Below, piece after piece: positions 41,401 to 55,357 of a stretch of DNA of 64,000 bases. Both the position numbers and the translations under genes were made by a program. The DNA lies in assembly GCF_014805625.2 (NCBI RefSeq), contig NW_023998415.1:35389638-35453637 (forward strand), read 5' to 3'. Source of the DNA: Glossina fuscipes (taxonomy: Eukaryota; Arthropoda; Insecta; Diptera; Glossinidae). The notes beneath the pieces were generated by a model. The model worked only from the letters and a program-made list of their open reading frames with translations, did no database searches and was not told the origin of the DNA. How positions within the stretch are numbered: the stretch's first letter is position 1; each line of letters begins with the position of its first letter.

Positions 41401-43316
41401 GCATAAACGATAGCGTTCTCTTAATAGGCTTAAAAATTCTTACCTTGAATTTTTTCCTATAAAATTTTACGGCAATTTTTGTTATAAATGGAAAATGTTA
41501 TTAATAAAGAAATCTTACGACATTTTTCTGATGCTCTTATAGATGAGTGCAGAAGCTTAACATTTGCAATTTTACAATTTTTAGTAACTTGGATCTACAC
41601 ACTCCTACGAGCTTGCGTTTCACTGCATATTGCTAACGTAGTATGAGAAAACAGTGGCGTCGCGCGATCTTAGGAATATTATTTAAGCACAACAAACATT
41701 CTTATCATCTTTCTCAACATAGCGATCAGTTTTTACTTTTAGTTTAATGCTCTCCCTATTAGTCAGAACTTAAGCGAACTTCTCTTCTACATTCTTACTG
41801 CTTTATGTCACTCAATTAGTTGCAAAGCAGTCATATGCTATTCGTATCTTCTTTTCTCCTCTTCGATGCTGCTAAAAACATTGTTGCATATAAAAATTTA
41901 TCTCAACATTTTATTATAACGCTAACAAAATAGTGTTTTCAATTTAAAACAAGCTTGGAACTATACTGGAGTAAAAATAAATCTCTCCATCTGACCACAT
42001 TTTCTGTACATCCTCTCTTATCGTCAATCAGCGAACAGTTTTAATTTATAAATCAGCGGATGAAGTGTAGATTCCGTGTTGTTGATGTAAAAGTTTCAAC
42101 CATTCAGGCATTCAGCGGAACTTCAACCTAAAGAGGAAATAATTGCTCAACTGGTTATAAAAAACCTTGATCTGAATTTATTTAGTCTGCAAGCAGCACT
42201 AAGAGATAAATAATTTATAGTTTTTAGTAGATGTAACTTGGAAGAAGTAAACTGCGGGAAGTCAATCAAGTTTTGTCTGACCTTAATCACTACCTGTAGT
42301 ACAAATTTAATAATTAATCTACAAAGACAGAGAGAGAGAGAGAGAGAGATAGTAAGAGTGAGCGAGAGAGTGAGAGTGAGGGAGTGAGAGTGAGAGCGAG
42401 AGTGAGAGTGAGAGTGAGAGAGTGATGTTACCCGGAACAGGACACAGGACTTGTTAATACGGCTCGATTGATCTTTACTCAACCCATGGGACGTTTGAAA
42501 ATTATAGGTCCGTTCGAGACCTTTAAAAATTCGCTTCAAAAAGATCAAAGTGGGAAATGATCGTGATTCCCCGAAAAAGCTTTGCAAGCTGTATTACATG
42601 CGGGACAAAACCTCGAAAGAACTTCATAGTTGAGCCAGGGAACTTGTTGATATTTTGAGCAAATGTGTTGCCAATCAACCTAACCATTTGCAATCAATAA
42701 ATGAAATACATGATTTTCATATATTATTTATTTGAATATCCATCCTCTCCACATCCTCTCCAATTCTCGTCAAGGCGAATATTTTATATTAGAAAGAGAA
42801 AAAACTCGATTTCTTCATCGATTGCAAATTAATTTAAGTAATAAGTGAATCTCATTTTCGAACTCTTGGCGACAGGGTGCGACATAATTCCATTAATATC
42901 TACATCCCGCTTAGGAAGGCATAAGCGCCAAGGATGAGTCCGACAATTGCTGTTTCATAACATGTAAAATGTTTCCTTTAATTATACCTTACGAGAGTGG
43001 ACGCTCCTCTTGTCCTAAACCATTGGATAGGTAAAGTGGAAGACAAAAGATTACCTCCGAATAATTATTCCTTTATGTTCATTTCATTATTACTGCTAGC
43101 ATTGGAGTTTACGAGATGCAGCAGCTTTAGCTGTGTTTTTTACTTTTTGTTTTTTTTGTTTTTTTCTTGACTTATGAGCTGCAGAGAATTTTATTGCAGT
43201 TTTTAAAGTTATGAGAGCAAACGTTAAACAAGATGTGTTCTATGTAATTTATTTCGCTTTTTGCTGATAAATTCATCTGGATGTTTGAAAAAAATTAAAT
43301 GCGCTACTCGATGGTC

Positions 43317-43353
<37 letters not shown>

Positions 43354-46300
43354 TTATGTATGTATGAATTGTATGCTCGTGTGACCACAATCATGAAAAT
43401 CCTTTAAATCCATACCACCGTATATGCATTCTCTCAGATGCTTTCTCTATTTTCGCAAGGTTGATCAATTTGTATAGCTCTTGTGCTTATGACTCAGTAC
43501 GTTTGTAGAACATGAATAATAGCACTTATATACGTACACAAAACATGTGGGTATGCCCGAGCATGGCAAATGCTGTAATAAAATTGTCTGGTTAACCGGA
43601 AGAAAGAAGAACAAAGAAGCATATAAAGAACGGTTGACTAAAATGAATTGTGTTAAGAATCCGCTTTTCAACAATTTATCATCGATGCACATTCTTTTAA
43701 TGCAGCTGTTTTGTTTTTCTTCCTCTCCGACTCGCTTTTCTACTCGCTTTTCATCCCTCTCCAGTTTCTTTCGCTTATTGATGATTTACAATCATTCAAT
43801 TACGATACTCAATTGTGTGGAAACTTATAAATACAAACACTGTGGTCTCGTTTCATGTCAATCCATCATCAGAGCTCGAGTATCTTAATTTTGTTATTCC
43901 GCTTGTAACAGGCCTCACTTACATCAATCCGTTGATAATTCGCTTCTAGCTAATTTTCAATGATTGAATTTTGATTTTCTCTTTCATCACGAACGGGGCA
44001 AAGTCATCATTCTTAGGTGATAGACATAACGAAAAGCAATGGTTTTATGGTTCTTCAGTTTAATATATCTTTTGGGGAGACATAAAACATTATGCGACTA
44101 AGCGTGGCGTATGAGTAACATTATCAATTTAATCGAGGAATTATTTACTCTACGCTTCTTATCAATCAATCATTCGACTTATACTGCTTTACGTTGGCAT
44201 TTGTCAAGCTATCGTTAACTTCTCTCTCTCTCTATATATATATATTGTTAAGAGCAATATTTTTCTGAAACTATATAATATGTATACGAAATAAGTGTCA
44301 TGATTTTAGAGTATGTAAGCATTTTGATAAATTTTAGTAAAGGGCAAATTATCTCTATGCGCAAAAGCTAATGTTATCCTTCAAACAAGAATATATCATA
44401 TGTAGTCAGTTTCAGCTATCAATTTAAATTTTTTCGATTTTAATATACTTCACCAAGTTATGTGCATAAGGTTGGCTGGACCAAAGTCATGCGCCATGCT
44501 AGCAAACATTCAGTTAGCCGAAGGATTGAATGTGTTTTTCTTTCTGTTTTGAAAAACAAAAATTGAATTTTATTAAACCATAAACTTAAACGTCCTTGAA
44601 CCAAATAGACAATCAAATATATGTACATGCATTTTGTTACATTTTGAACACGATAATAAAAATAAATAAAATGAATCAAAAAATGCATAATCTTGAATGT
44701 AGGGAAAATGCATGTATGCTGGGTAAGCCGGTTAATGGGGGGGGGGGGGGTTATTGTAGGGTTTTAAGGTAGAATTATGAAGTGCAGAATGTATTCGTAT
44801 AAAAATATCTTGCAAAATGTATCGGTCAATAAGTTCCGGGATTAAGTAAAAAACTGTTTTTTTCTTTTCATTTTAATTCGACTTTATTCGACATCATAGC
44901 CTCCTTCAAGGACTTCTTCGATACTTCGTTGTTTTTTTTATTTTTTTTTTTTTTTATAGAACCGTTTATCAAGGCACTCAAAATATTTTTTCAGTATCTG
45001 TAGTAATCTCCTAATAAATCACGTTTCATTGTAGCCGTGCTTTTATAGTATATGCAACTTATGCTACAGGGTATATTAATTTCGGACGGACGTACGTAGC
45101 AGGCAGAAAGGCTTAAAATAGACTCCGAGCTTGTCTGTCCGTTCAATCTGCAGGACGCAATTTTTGAAGTATTGTGATGAAATTTTGTACACTGACGATC
45201 TCTCACCAGCCAAAATAAAGCAGAAAAGGTCTAGGCTACAAAACAAAGTCAACTTTAGATTAATGCGTTAGTTCGCTACAAGTGCCGGTAGCAGCAGTTG
45301 TGTGTGAAAATAACTTACTTAGTTGCGCGCCTAATATTGTCCCGCTAAATATTTGCATCATGTGTTCTACGCGACTACAATTTGTGACCGGCCTTGGGAG
45401 AATTCGAATGGGTTTTCTAATAAAATTTAGAGCCAACCGTCGACCAAACACATATAGATCATGCTTCAGCTTCCCATTTCATATTCTGGGCCCGTAAGCG
45501 TTAAGCAGTCGACAACGGATGGAAAATTGTTGTTAAATCGTCGGAGATCGAGATCAAGATTCAAGATTCAAGAGTACACATACGTATCTTAGAAATTAAA
45601 AGTAATCAACTAATTTTTGCTTATTATGTGTATAATAAAAGCAGTATGAGAATGAGACCTTGTTTCAAGGGCAATTCTACGTAGGTATTGGCATACTTAC
45701 GCTCAAGATTGCTTAAAATTCATTGGCCAAGCACTAAAGATAAAATTGATTTTAAAATGACTTTGGCAATTGGATTTTTTTGTTTTTTTGTTTTTCGCGT
45801 AACCAACTGTTTGATTAATTTAAATCTTAACACGAATAGCTCAGTTTTTCGAGTTAAGAAATTATTCATTTTCGAAAATTTTAATGCAATTCGTTATTCC
45901 TCTCCTCATGTTTTTTTTTTTTTTTTTTTTTGTTTTCTTTATTTTTCAGTTTTTATCATTTTTATTATATCGAGAAAGAGTATAATACATATATACTATA
46001 GAAAAACAAATACTAATAATAATAAAATTCGATTTTTATGCCTATTTTCAGTTAAAATCAAAAAGTCTTACACATTTAGATGGCCTTGGAACGGAAACAG
46101 TTTGCAATCATGCCAAGAATAACGCCAATGTAAGTTAATAAAATTGCAAATAATACAAAACTTAACTTAATCAAATTCCCCGATATGCACTTTGCGTATG
46201 TGTGTCTGTCTATTCGTTGTCTTGCATACTAAACTACTTCAAAAGTGTTTGTTGTTAGAAAAATATAATGTATTACTACAATATTTTACTTAGCAAAAAA

Positions 46301-46546
46301 ACAAAAAACAAAAAAAAAAAAATAAATTTTTTTAACTATTGCTTTTCTCCTCTATACATACATACTTGTAATAAATTCTCCTACTTGCCTGCATTATGTA
46401 CGTAACTTGTAACTTTTTCTTTTTCTTCGACTTTATTTAACATTGTGTATTACTTTGATTTATTTAGAGTACTCGGGTAGCTTTCAATTGTATTGATGAT
46501 GACATTCCTGTTAGTATATTAAAAATGAGAAAAATTTTTAAACTTT

Positions 46547-46588
<42 letters not shown>

Positions 46589-46820
46589 ACATATCTGCAC
46601 GCATCGTTAACATAGTGTACTGCGCCACCTTTGGAGAAAAAGAAGAAACAAAACGAAAAATATAAAGAGATTAAGATATTTTTTCAAATCGAATCTTCCG
46701 ATTCCCCTGTACTTTCCTTATTATTGTCACTATCTAAAGGGAAGATTTTTCAAAACAAAACCATTAAGAAAAGATAGTGCGGTAGGGTTCATCTTGCACC
46801 GAATTTTTTATAGTTGTTGC

Positions 46821-46857
<37 letters not shown>

Positions 46858-49800
46858 GCTCTTCAGGCAATCCATGGATGAACTCATTCACAGAAGGTAC
46901 AATCAAGTTTTCCTCTCAATGGCCTAAATCAGCCAAAGTGTGTATGAAATAAGATGTAGGAGTAGGCATCGTTTCGCATTTATGCAATCACCATCTGAGA
47001 CGCGCATATAACGTATATTAATGGGTGAGAAATTGAAACTTATATTATGCTATAAAGAAAAACTCGCCTAACTCGCACCTAACGAATCGAAATATAATCT
47101 TTTTGCCTTTAAACTTAAGGCTATCTTGTCTCTTGAGTTCCAAAAAGCTCTACCATCTTTGTAAGGCTTAAAAGCTGACTGACAGTCAGATGAATGAATA
47201 TGATGAATACGATGCTGTAACAATAAATCCTTGATTTTGATCATTCAGTTAACTAATTCAATGTATTACTTACTGCATAGTCCACGAAAATTCCATAACC
47301 ACTTACCAAAACGCTCTTTATACTCGAGAAGATTGATGCTTTCTTTCATAATATTAAATAAGTTGGTGTTGGATTTGATATTGAAAACAAAACCCATTCT
47401 CCTTAGCGGACATTCTCCAATGCTGTAGCGGTAAATCTGTATTACAAATAAACATAAAAATCTTAGTTTGGCAACTTGAAAGTCATCAAGAAAAAAATCT
47501 TTCTCTGATTCATTAATTAAAACCTTGATTATCCTTGAACTGTTAATACCTCAAAAGGAAATCATGAAGCGGAAACCAAGCATTTCTTTAGTGATGATAG
47601 CCAGCCCCTTTTGAATTTCCTAATCATTGTTACAGTCTGTGTCTGTTCAATTACATTTGAATAGAACAAGTCATTGCTTTATAACGTTGCATCTCTGCAT
47701 CATCAGAAATGTTCGTTTACTTTAATCCACTTTCGTGGAATCATTGCGCGTAGCACTAATTGTTCTTTCAAACCAGCAAAACCCACCTATTTAACTAAAT
47801 TATACAAAGTAATCTGATGAACAAATTGTTTTGGAATTTTTGATGCGTTCATATGAAGAGGAAGGGAAATTGCAAGCAACAATACATTTTTACTATTAAA
47901 TACGTAATCAAGTATGTGCCAATATATCAGTGAACGAATCTTTCGAATGGCTAAAGAATGTTATGGATGGTATACATGTAGTTCGTGCGATATCTTAATT
48001 TTTACGACCGGATATATAATACAAAGATAAACGGACGGGCAAACGAACATGCAGACCCTGGATCCATTCAGGATTTGATAGTGATCAAGAATATATAACA
48101 AAAAAATTTTTGCGCTTTATAAGGCAAAAGTTTCTACGAAGTAAGCTTCATCCATTATCCATCTGTGGGGGATATGAAAATCTTGTCTAGCACAATCTTA
48201 GATTTGAAATGCAAATAAATTACAAAACGAAGCTAACCTAACCCATGCTAAATATGAATATAAATATGTTTAAGATTTAGTCATTATTTTCGCATACAAG
48301 GGGAGAAGCAAACCTACCTAATATTTGATTTTCGTATTAAAGCTGAAAATGAATGGACCACACTTCATACGTACACTTTCGACGCTTGCATGTATTTTGA
48401 TCTGCGGCATTCATCGATGAAACTTTGTAAATTAATGCAAATTATCAATGCAAACAATAGCTAAGTTCGATGATTTTGTAACTTTCACTACCTAAAACAA
48501 CAGATTTCCATTTAATATTGCTGAGTGAAGTGACGATTTCGATGTCAATGACAAAGAACGGCCTGGAGTACCAAAAAGCAGTTCGAAGACAATGAATTGC
48601 ACGAGTTGTTAAACGAAAACTTAGCTCAAATTCTCAAAGGACTCTCGAACAGCTTAGCAGTTGATGAATCAACTATTTCTAGGCGTTTGCATACGATGGG
48701 AAAGATCCAAAAGGCGAAAAAATAGTTACGATACGACTTGGCTGAAAATGTCATTTCGAAACATTTGAACATCGCGCTTTCAATGAAGAATTTTCTGTAG
48801 TGTATTGTGACTGGCGATAAAAAGCGAGTTTACTACGATACCGAAGCGGAATATTCATGGCCATAAAGTTTTGCTGTGCATTTGGCGGGATCAGCAAGGT
48901 GTAGTGTATTACGAGCCGCGAAAATCGTTCCAGGAACAAAGATCAATAATAGCGGTTAACGGACGCAAAACGTCATCCTCTTGCATGACAGCACTCGGTC
49001 ACACGTTGCAACCGTTGTCAAGGATACACGCAGTTGCAGCTCGAATGGGAATTTCTGCGATAGCCAGCGTACTCAACAGACATAACGCCTTCCAATTACC
49101 ACTTCTCCGGATTGATGCAGCGTGGCTTGGCTGGCACGCGGTTTCGAAATGCTGAAGAAATGCGCAAATGGGTCGATAGTTGAATCGCTCCCAAAACCAA
49201 GATCGTTCTTTCGGCCCGCTATGCTATACTACGCTGCCAGAAAGTTGGGAAAAAGTTCTTGGCAATGGAAAATAGTTTGATTCATATATATTTTATCAAC
49301 TTCTCTCAGCAAACGTTTTGTCCAAATGAAATAGTGATTAAAATACATGCAAGCACTTAATATATCTATATGCGTTAGGAAGACAAATGCAATATGAATC
49401 ACTTATCAATTATTTGATGAGAAAATATTGTTTAAAACTGAAGCAAGATTTACTTTTTCATATTTTCATCTCAGCTGATTGCAAGCAATGATGCTCTGTT
49501 GACGTCAGTTTAGTTAATTGATATGCATCAGAGTCTTTATTAACATTATTACCTCGAAACATAATATATGTATAGATGATTGTGTCTCACTTTCGAAAAT
49601 TATGGAAATCGGCCTTTGTGCGATTTTTCAACAGCAAATAGAATTTTTTATTATACCGTAATTATGCAAGTAAATCAAACGTCCACGCTTAGGTGCTTTC
49701 GTGCGTCTACGGGGCTAATGGGGAAGAAGCTTTTTTTAATGAACGGTAGCAAAGATTCCGTTAAACAAGCAATCGGTGTTGAAAAATTCATATCAATAAA

Positions 49801-50986
49801 CCCGAGTAACGCGGAATATCGCGGCTAAGGGATTAAAATATAAAGCATGTTTATGTTCAGACTTCCTATCAGTTAGAAGCATTTTTCTTTAAGCAAAACA
49901 ATTTTTTTTTTTTTTGTTTTTTTTTTATTGAAAATTTCAATTCTATAAACGATTTGAAAAGAAAACGAAATTTGCAAAGAAAACGTCTGCAATTAGAACT
50001 ATTAGTGTTAGTAATTAATTTTTGTTTTTAATAGAAATTTTTTATTTTTTTTTATTTTTTTTTTTTTAAGCCCGGTTTTTGAAAGTCAACGATACGCACA
50101 AATGTATTTTGGCTCCGAATAACGATTAAATAAGGAAAAAATTAATTAATAGCTTATATAGTAGATCAGGCTGTCGAAAACATAGTTAACGAGACAATAA
50201 AAGAGAAAAAGAAAAAGAAGAAGAATTCCTTTCGTTTTAATTAACTTCTTTTTTCTACTATCCTGTCCATTATCTTTAATAGTTTTAGTTTCTTCTTAAG
50301 TTAGTTGTGTCTTGCTTTCCTTTGACTTTTCGTTCGTTCGCAAGCCACTTAGAAATTGTTTTAATCTTTTTTTTTTTTTTTTTTTTGGGACCACACACAG
50401 ATATCCTGTATATGTCATTTTGACTTTCTGTTATTGTTTTTTTTTTTTTTTTGTTTTACTTTTTGAAGAATTATAATGTCATTATCATTAATGTTGTTTC
50501 TATTGATAGTTGAAAATGAATGTTGATTTTTGTTTTTAATTTAACACTGCTTGCGATATTATTAAGAAAAATTGATTGTTTGCACATGCTTTATTGCTTC
50601 ACATATCCCTTTATTGGAAGCAAAAATGTTAATGTCTTTTTCTACCGACATATTATGAAATTCATATTGTTATACATAATCTAATCGTAAAAGTATTCCT
50701 TATAAATTTTTTTATTATTAAAAATAAAATAAGCAAACTCTCTTTCTCTATATTTCTTTTTAAACGAAACAACAATTATTCTCCTTTCTTTCACGCTGTA
50801 AAATGCTTTCCTTTTCCTATCCTAAATATTTATTGACACCCTAGATCAGAAATGCGGTCATTACTACAACACTAAATACCAATTATACGCTTTCTGCCTC
50901 CCTATCGCCACCATTGCCACAATATCATATGAAACGATCACTGTCGCCAGTTCGATTTTCATCGCAACATCATCACCATATATCTA

Positions 50987-51018
<32 letters not shown>

Positions 51019-54000
51019 CATCATCATAATCATTATCAGCGTAGAACTTATTCATCTCAAAAAGTAGCCAATCGCCTATCCCCCATCATTTATACGCAAG
51101 CACCTCAACAGCCTTCAAGTAAATCGTTAGTCAGTAATTTAAGCTTATACAGTACCTATAAGACCACCTCCTCCTGTACTACCACAACCACAGCAGCGTG
51201 TTACAATAGTAGAATCTGTTCGTCTCACACAAGCAGCAGTAACAAGAGCAGCTGTAGTAATCTACATTTATCCTCTCATCAACATTATCATGCCAATAAA
51301 TTTCAGAGTGATGCTTCTTCTCTTACAACAATATCGTCAGCTAAACCAACGTCAAATACACTCAAATCGTTGCCCATCGCTGATAATTCTAATAATATTG
51401 CTAAACTCTGCAATGCCAGTGGTGATGAATGTGGTGGTAATGTTGGTGGCAGTGCTGTTGCATTACCAATTTCTTCTTCGGCTGCTAGCTTATATCCGCC
51501 TGGTAGCTCTGTCACGCCCATCAATTATAAACAGAAATCTTTCATGCAACGCAAAAAGCCTATGCTCACACGCAGTGAGGTGAGTCTCTCAATTAAGATG
51601 CAACCTTCAGTATCTTTGTTTGTATGTTCCAGTATACTATGCATGCATTTATGTGCGCTTGAGTTATGGTCGGTTCTTGAATTCTTTTTCTTTCTCCTTT
51701 CTCATTTTTTTTTTTTTTTTTTGATTTGGTTTTTCTTTCTTTCATACATACATACGTTTACTTATAGATATATATATATATATACATAATATTACACCTA
51801 GTTCAATATTGCCAGGCTTTCTTTAATCTTTTAGATTAACATTTTCTTTATGCTTCTCATTTTATTCATTTTCTAGCTACCAGCCACTTGTGTTTTTCTT
51901 TCTTTAGTGATTCCAGCATCAGACACTATAAGTTTCTTTTAGCTTTTTTTTTTCGTTTTTTCTAAACATAAACTACTTCTAATGAGACTGTGCTAAAGCA
52001 CGCAAAACATTAGCGTTTTTTTTTTTTCAACGCATCGCTGAGTCTCTCGTTTGAAAGAATCTAAAAAATCTAATATTTATGAGTATATAAGTAAAAGTTT
52101 TTTGATTTTGGTTAAAAAGTCTTCACGAAATTATATTTTGACTTTCACAAATGCGAAACGAATGTTCGGGCAATAATTGTTCTCATCTAAACGCGGTTTT
52201 TTTAATGCCTAATATTAGATAGAAAGTTATAGGCAAAGATATCATTTTTGAAATAATAAATGGATCAAATTCACAAACATAGGATTTCAAATGTTTAGTT
52301 CGCTTCTTATCTAGCAACTAGAAGTGAATTTGCCTAAGCCTAAGCTATAGGCAATATATCGTCTAAGATGCAAATCACTTCTCTACTGCACCGTCACAGT
52401 AAATGAATTAGAAATTTTTTTTTCAGCATTCAAATGTGTTTAAAAACAACAAAAAAAAGACCGTAAAATGTATATAGCCCTTAACTCGTAATAATTGTCT
52501 AATGACGTTCTCACATACAAATTACAAAAAACTTTTTCACCTACACAAGCACTTAAATGCACTTGTGAACGCTTTATAATTATACGGTGTCTTAATAGGC
52601 TTGACGTCGATAATAAGAACACATTAGTCGCTGCATAAACACTTTGTCATATAAGTAAATTCATATTTAAGATATCACACATCAGCCTACGTACACTTGT
52701 CGAAATTGTTAACCTATGTAGTATGGAATGCAATAAGAAACACACTTTTTTTTTCTTTGTTTGATTCAAGAAAAATTCGCATACGATAAACAATTTTAAA
52801 GAGTCAACACGCATTACACTCGGGATTATCTCGGGATTGTCAAGGGCAACATATTTAAAGGATGGATATACATTACGCTTACAAGAAGACTTAACTTAAA
52901 GCTTTACTGCATCTATTCAATATGGAATAATTTATGTCACACACCTCCGACCGGCAAACATAACTTACGTAAATTTCTTGTCATTTCATGTAATTTCCAA
53001 AAGTGAAGCCACGAATTCTTAATTCAAGCAAATATTTCATTAGATCGGTATATTAGCTATTAGAGCATACCTTTGTTGTTGTCTTTTAAACATCAAAACA
53101 AATTAAATGTCTTGGCCTGAGTGAAAAACCATTCATAAATGCAATTTTTCCCCATTTTGCGAATCGAAAGTTAATTCGTCATCGATCGAAAGGATACATC
53201 ATCCTCTTGAATACATCATCGGAGAGTTCAAAAAAAGGATTTAAGCAGATCTTGAAAACTTTATGAGAATAATTTATATTTTCCTTTTCTTTCGAAAATC
53301 TATTGATTTTGTACCCATTTCGTAGGTCTCATGGCCAATTTGTCGAATTCATCGCATCTAATCTGTCCTCGATATCGATAATGATTTAAGCTTTTAATGC
53401 GAAAATTCACAACATTTTATCTCTCGCTTATCGCATCAAGAGCTTCTTTCTATTCGGGCAATTTGAGCTCTGCTCAACCCATTCGCATTCGTTGGACCAA
53501 TGTTAGTCAATGTAACAGCATTTCTCGGAAAAGAACAAGAGAAACAAGAGAAACTTTCCATAAATACATGTTACTGTTCTTCCTAACTAACGAACTTTGG
53601 TTACAATGTGACCCGATCTATTGATAACACTTAGCAGATATCACCAAGCATGATATCAGCAATGCCTTAGGTAATAAGCAGTCGCATATATGTTAACCTA
53701 TATGTAACATTACTTCTTTTTTTATAAACGTTTCACAGCAACATGCAATTATACAGAGTAATGTATTTGAAGAATTTTAACTATTCTTCCAACTTTTACA
53801 TGTATATGAAACAACACTCAATTGCTTGTTAACAAGTTTTGTTAAACTACTGAACACTTGAGATTAAATTTCGATTTAAAATTGATTATAATCGCATCGA
53901 AATTTCTTTGGATTGTTTTAACCAGGATTCCACCACCTACCCACGCGCCCTACGCGTCTCTATTGCAGGTGGTGTGACAATGCGTATTCTTTTATTGCGA

Positions 54001-55322
54001 AGAGAACTCGAATGAACCAGAGGCATATAGTCAGCATTTTGCTCCAATTGTTAGACAATTGACAAATAATTATTAATTTTGCCTTAAATATAATAAATGT
54101 ACTACAAGTTGTTGAAGGCCGAAGCTGTAATAGACTTCGGTCCAATATAAGAATATTACTAAAATTTGTATGCATACCGCTCTAAAACGAACATACACTA
54201 CGGGGGGGACAAACAATGTGCAATGCATATAAATATGCATCGGATACTCCCATCCTGCACGAACACGAATAGAGGAACGAATTTAGCCACAACCTTTGGT
54301 TGAAATCACGTTGTTCTACCCAAAATATGGCCTAAATGTAGGAATTTATCCTCCAAATTTTACGTATCATTCGCGTTCCATCACTTGTCAAAACTAAACC
54401 AATTGGTCTAGGGATCTGCCTGCAATTAGAGAAACACATGTGCGGATGTATGCAGCATCCGGAAGCACTTGAGATAAACCCATTTTTTATTTGCTCTCCT
54501 GCAGCAATCTAAGCTTGTCCGTCCATCTCATTTTCTGTCGCGTGCTCAGCCTATAGGTCACAATTTTTGGTTTGGAACGGATCACTTTCTCGACCACTTC
54601 GCATATAGCGCCATATATATGGAAAAGTTGTTCTATGAATAACTGTAGAATGGTGTGGGATATTTAATGGTAGACCGTGGCGAACTGTAGTTTTTCTTAC
54701 CTGTTTCTTTTCGATTATGGATTCAACACTTTCTGTTAACTTATTCGTTTACCGGTAAGGTGTCGCCAAATTGTATAAAAATATGTTTGTATATATAATA
54801 TAAATGTTATATATGATATAATATATTTTGAATAGTAATCGGTATTAAAATATTCAGTTCAAATCAATTTTTTTTTTTTTTAATTATAATTATTCCAAGC
54901 GAAAAGCCAGATTAAAGTTTGTCAGCAACTATTCGTAACAAATTTTCTCAACAATAAAAACAGAAAATCATTAAATATAAGTGATGGTGTACGTGTGTAT
55001 GTATGTGTATGTGTGTGTAAACTTTTATTCTCGTTTTTTAAATTGGCAATTTTCAAAACTTGTGACATTAATCTCTTACCTGCAAAACTTCTATAATTAT
55101 TCCAGACAGTATCATTACGATATTTACGAAAGAATATTTTATTTATATAAAATTTAATAATAATTCTTTTAAACGTGCCTTTTCACTTTTTCAATATTTT
55201 TGGTTTTTTGTTACCTTTTCTTCTTTTCTTTTAACACCCAAATATCTTCCGATTTACGACTTGATTTATTTCTAAGTGCTCCCTATCGCCATACGTATAA
55301 TGTGTTTTAAATAGAGAATGAA

Positions 55323-55357
<35 letters not shown>

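Larger units (their letters stand above)
27957..50844 (+). other. Intron 1 of the RhoGEF gene (22.9 kb)
   Basis: Bounded by the exon 1 donor and by a CCCTAG acceptor preceded by a pyrimidine-rich stretch; phase 0 on both sides. Contents seen: INE-1-like fragments (about 34470-34745, 37014-37400, 38451-38925, 45045-45225), a mariner fossil (48378-49360), and CT/GA, TA, CA and GTT tracts. The other open frames inside (for example 28307-28630, 42147-42587, 45688-46122) have repeat-like or homopolymer-driven composition, and I could not call them exons. A small extra exon or an internal promoter cannot be excluded by eye. Confidence 0.7.

Noticed and set aside
42147..42587. 146-codon Ser/His/Leu-rich open frame on the - strand
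   Set aside because: Driven by the GA/GAGTGA repeat; the remainder shows no domain.
45688..46122. 144-codon open frame on the + strand in intron 1
   Set aside because: Phe/Asn/Ile-rich with long poly-T codon runs, no recognisable domain, and no acceptor-donor pair in a phase that would join the gene.
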